Below are positions 33,777 through 33,802 of a DNA stretch of 33,802 nucleotides, one piece after another. The stretch comes from DASCNA01 sp036011305 (GTDB taxonomy: Bacteria; Verrucomicrobiota; Lentisphaeria; Victivallales; GWF2-38-69), in contig DASCNA010000151.1 of assembly GCA_036011305.1 (NCBI GenBank), positions 1-33,802 of the forward strand, written 5' to 3'. The notes beneath the pieces were generated by a model, which was not told the origin of the DNA, did no database searches, and saw only the letters and a list, made by a program, of their open reading frames with translations. Both the position numbers and the translations under genes were made by a program. Positions within the stretch are counted from its first letter, which is position 1. Each line of letters opens with the position of its first letter.

Positions 33777-33802
33777 TATTATTTAGTCTCAATTATTTTA
33801 TT

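Noticed and set aside
1..33802. tRNA, rRNA, CRISPR array, insertion sequence, prophage
   Set aside because: Reading both strands I found no cloverleaf, rRNA-like segment, regularly spaced repeats, transposase or phage structural gene.

Overview
The window is AT-rich DNA from what looks like a Gram-negative bacterium. The signs are periplasmic membrane-fusion adaptors, a DUF3302 inner-membrane protein, a DUF3313 lipoprotein with a lipobox, TetR and LysR regulators, Bcr/CflA and DHA2 drug exporters, and a POT peptide transporter. Translation starts follow GGAG-type ribosome binding sites. The content (secreted glucanase-like enzymes, a ceramidase-like hydrolase, exporters, a small biosynthetic locus) fits a host- or eukaryote-associated gammaproteobacterium, but I cannot name the taxon. 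I see no tRNA, rRNA, CRISPR array or transposase, so this is chromosome-like accessory DNA.

Region 1 (1-9752, mostly + strand) begins with the 5' part of a leftward XRE-type regulator. A rightward biosynthetic locus follows: a 50-aa lysine-rich peptide, a one-module NRPS-like protein (adenylation, carrier, terminal reductase) and an iron-type alcohol dehydrogenase. A tight run comes next: a URO-D/MtaA-like protein, a class I methyltransferase, a creatininase-family hydrolase, a PhzF-family protein and a small P-loop kinase. The simplest reading is that a carboxylic acid is adenylated, tethered, reduced off as an aldehyde, reduced to an alcohol and then tailored. The adenylation domain lacks the aspartate that normally binds an alpha-amino group, so the substrate may not be an alpha-amino acid.

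Region 2 (9762-14754, - strand) is an envelope operon: a periplasmic adaptor, a DUF3302 protein, a membrane-anchored HlyD-type adaptor and a Na+/H+ antiporter-family permease. Upstream of it lies a separate secreted protein with a CARDB-like C-terminal domain.

Region 3 (14898-23361) holds an alpha/beta hydrolase and a histidine phosphatase. A LysR regulator then faces away from a 43-aa peptide and two tandem secreted GH17-like proteins. The GH17 pair is a duplication that includes the terminator, and its central part looks homogenised by gene conversion. A neutral-ceramidase-like protein follows.

Region 4 (23526-28944) is a drug-efflux regulon: a Bcr/CflA exporter and an EmrB-EmrA-TetR-lipoprotein operon, each preceded by a copy of the same CAAACGTTTG-based palindrome, presumably the operator of the TetR protein.

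Region 5 (29118-33776) carries a small membrane protein, a probable small structured RNA with a strong terminator, an MBL-fold hydrolase, an unrecognised 315-aa protein, a POT peptide transporter with a clear promoter, and a 61-aa membrane protein ending in a histidine cluster.
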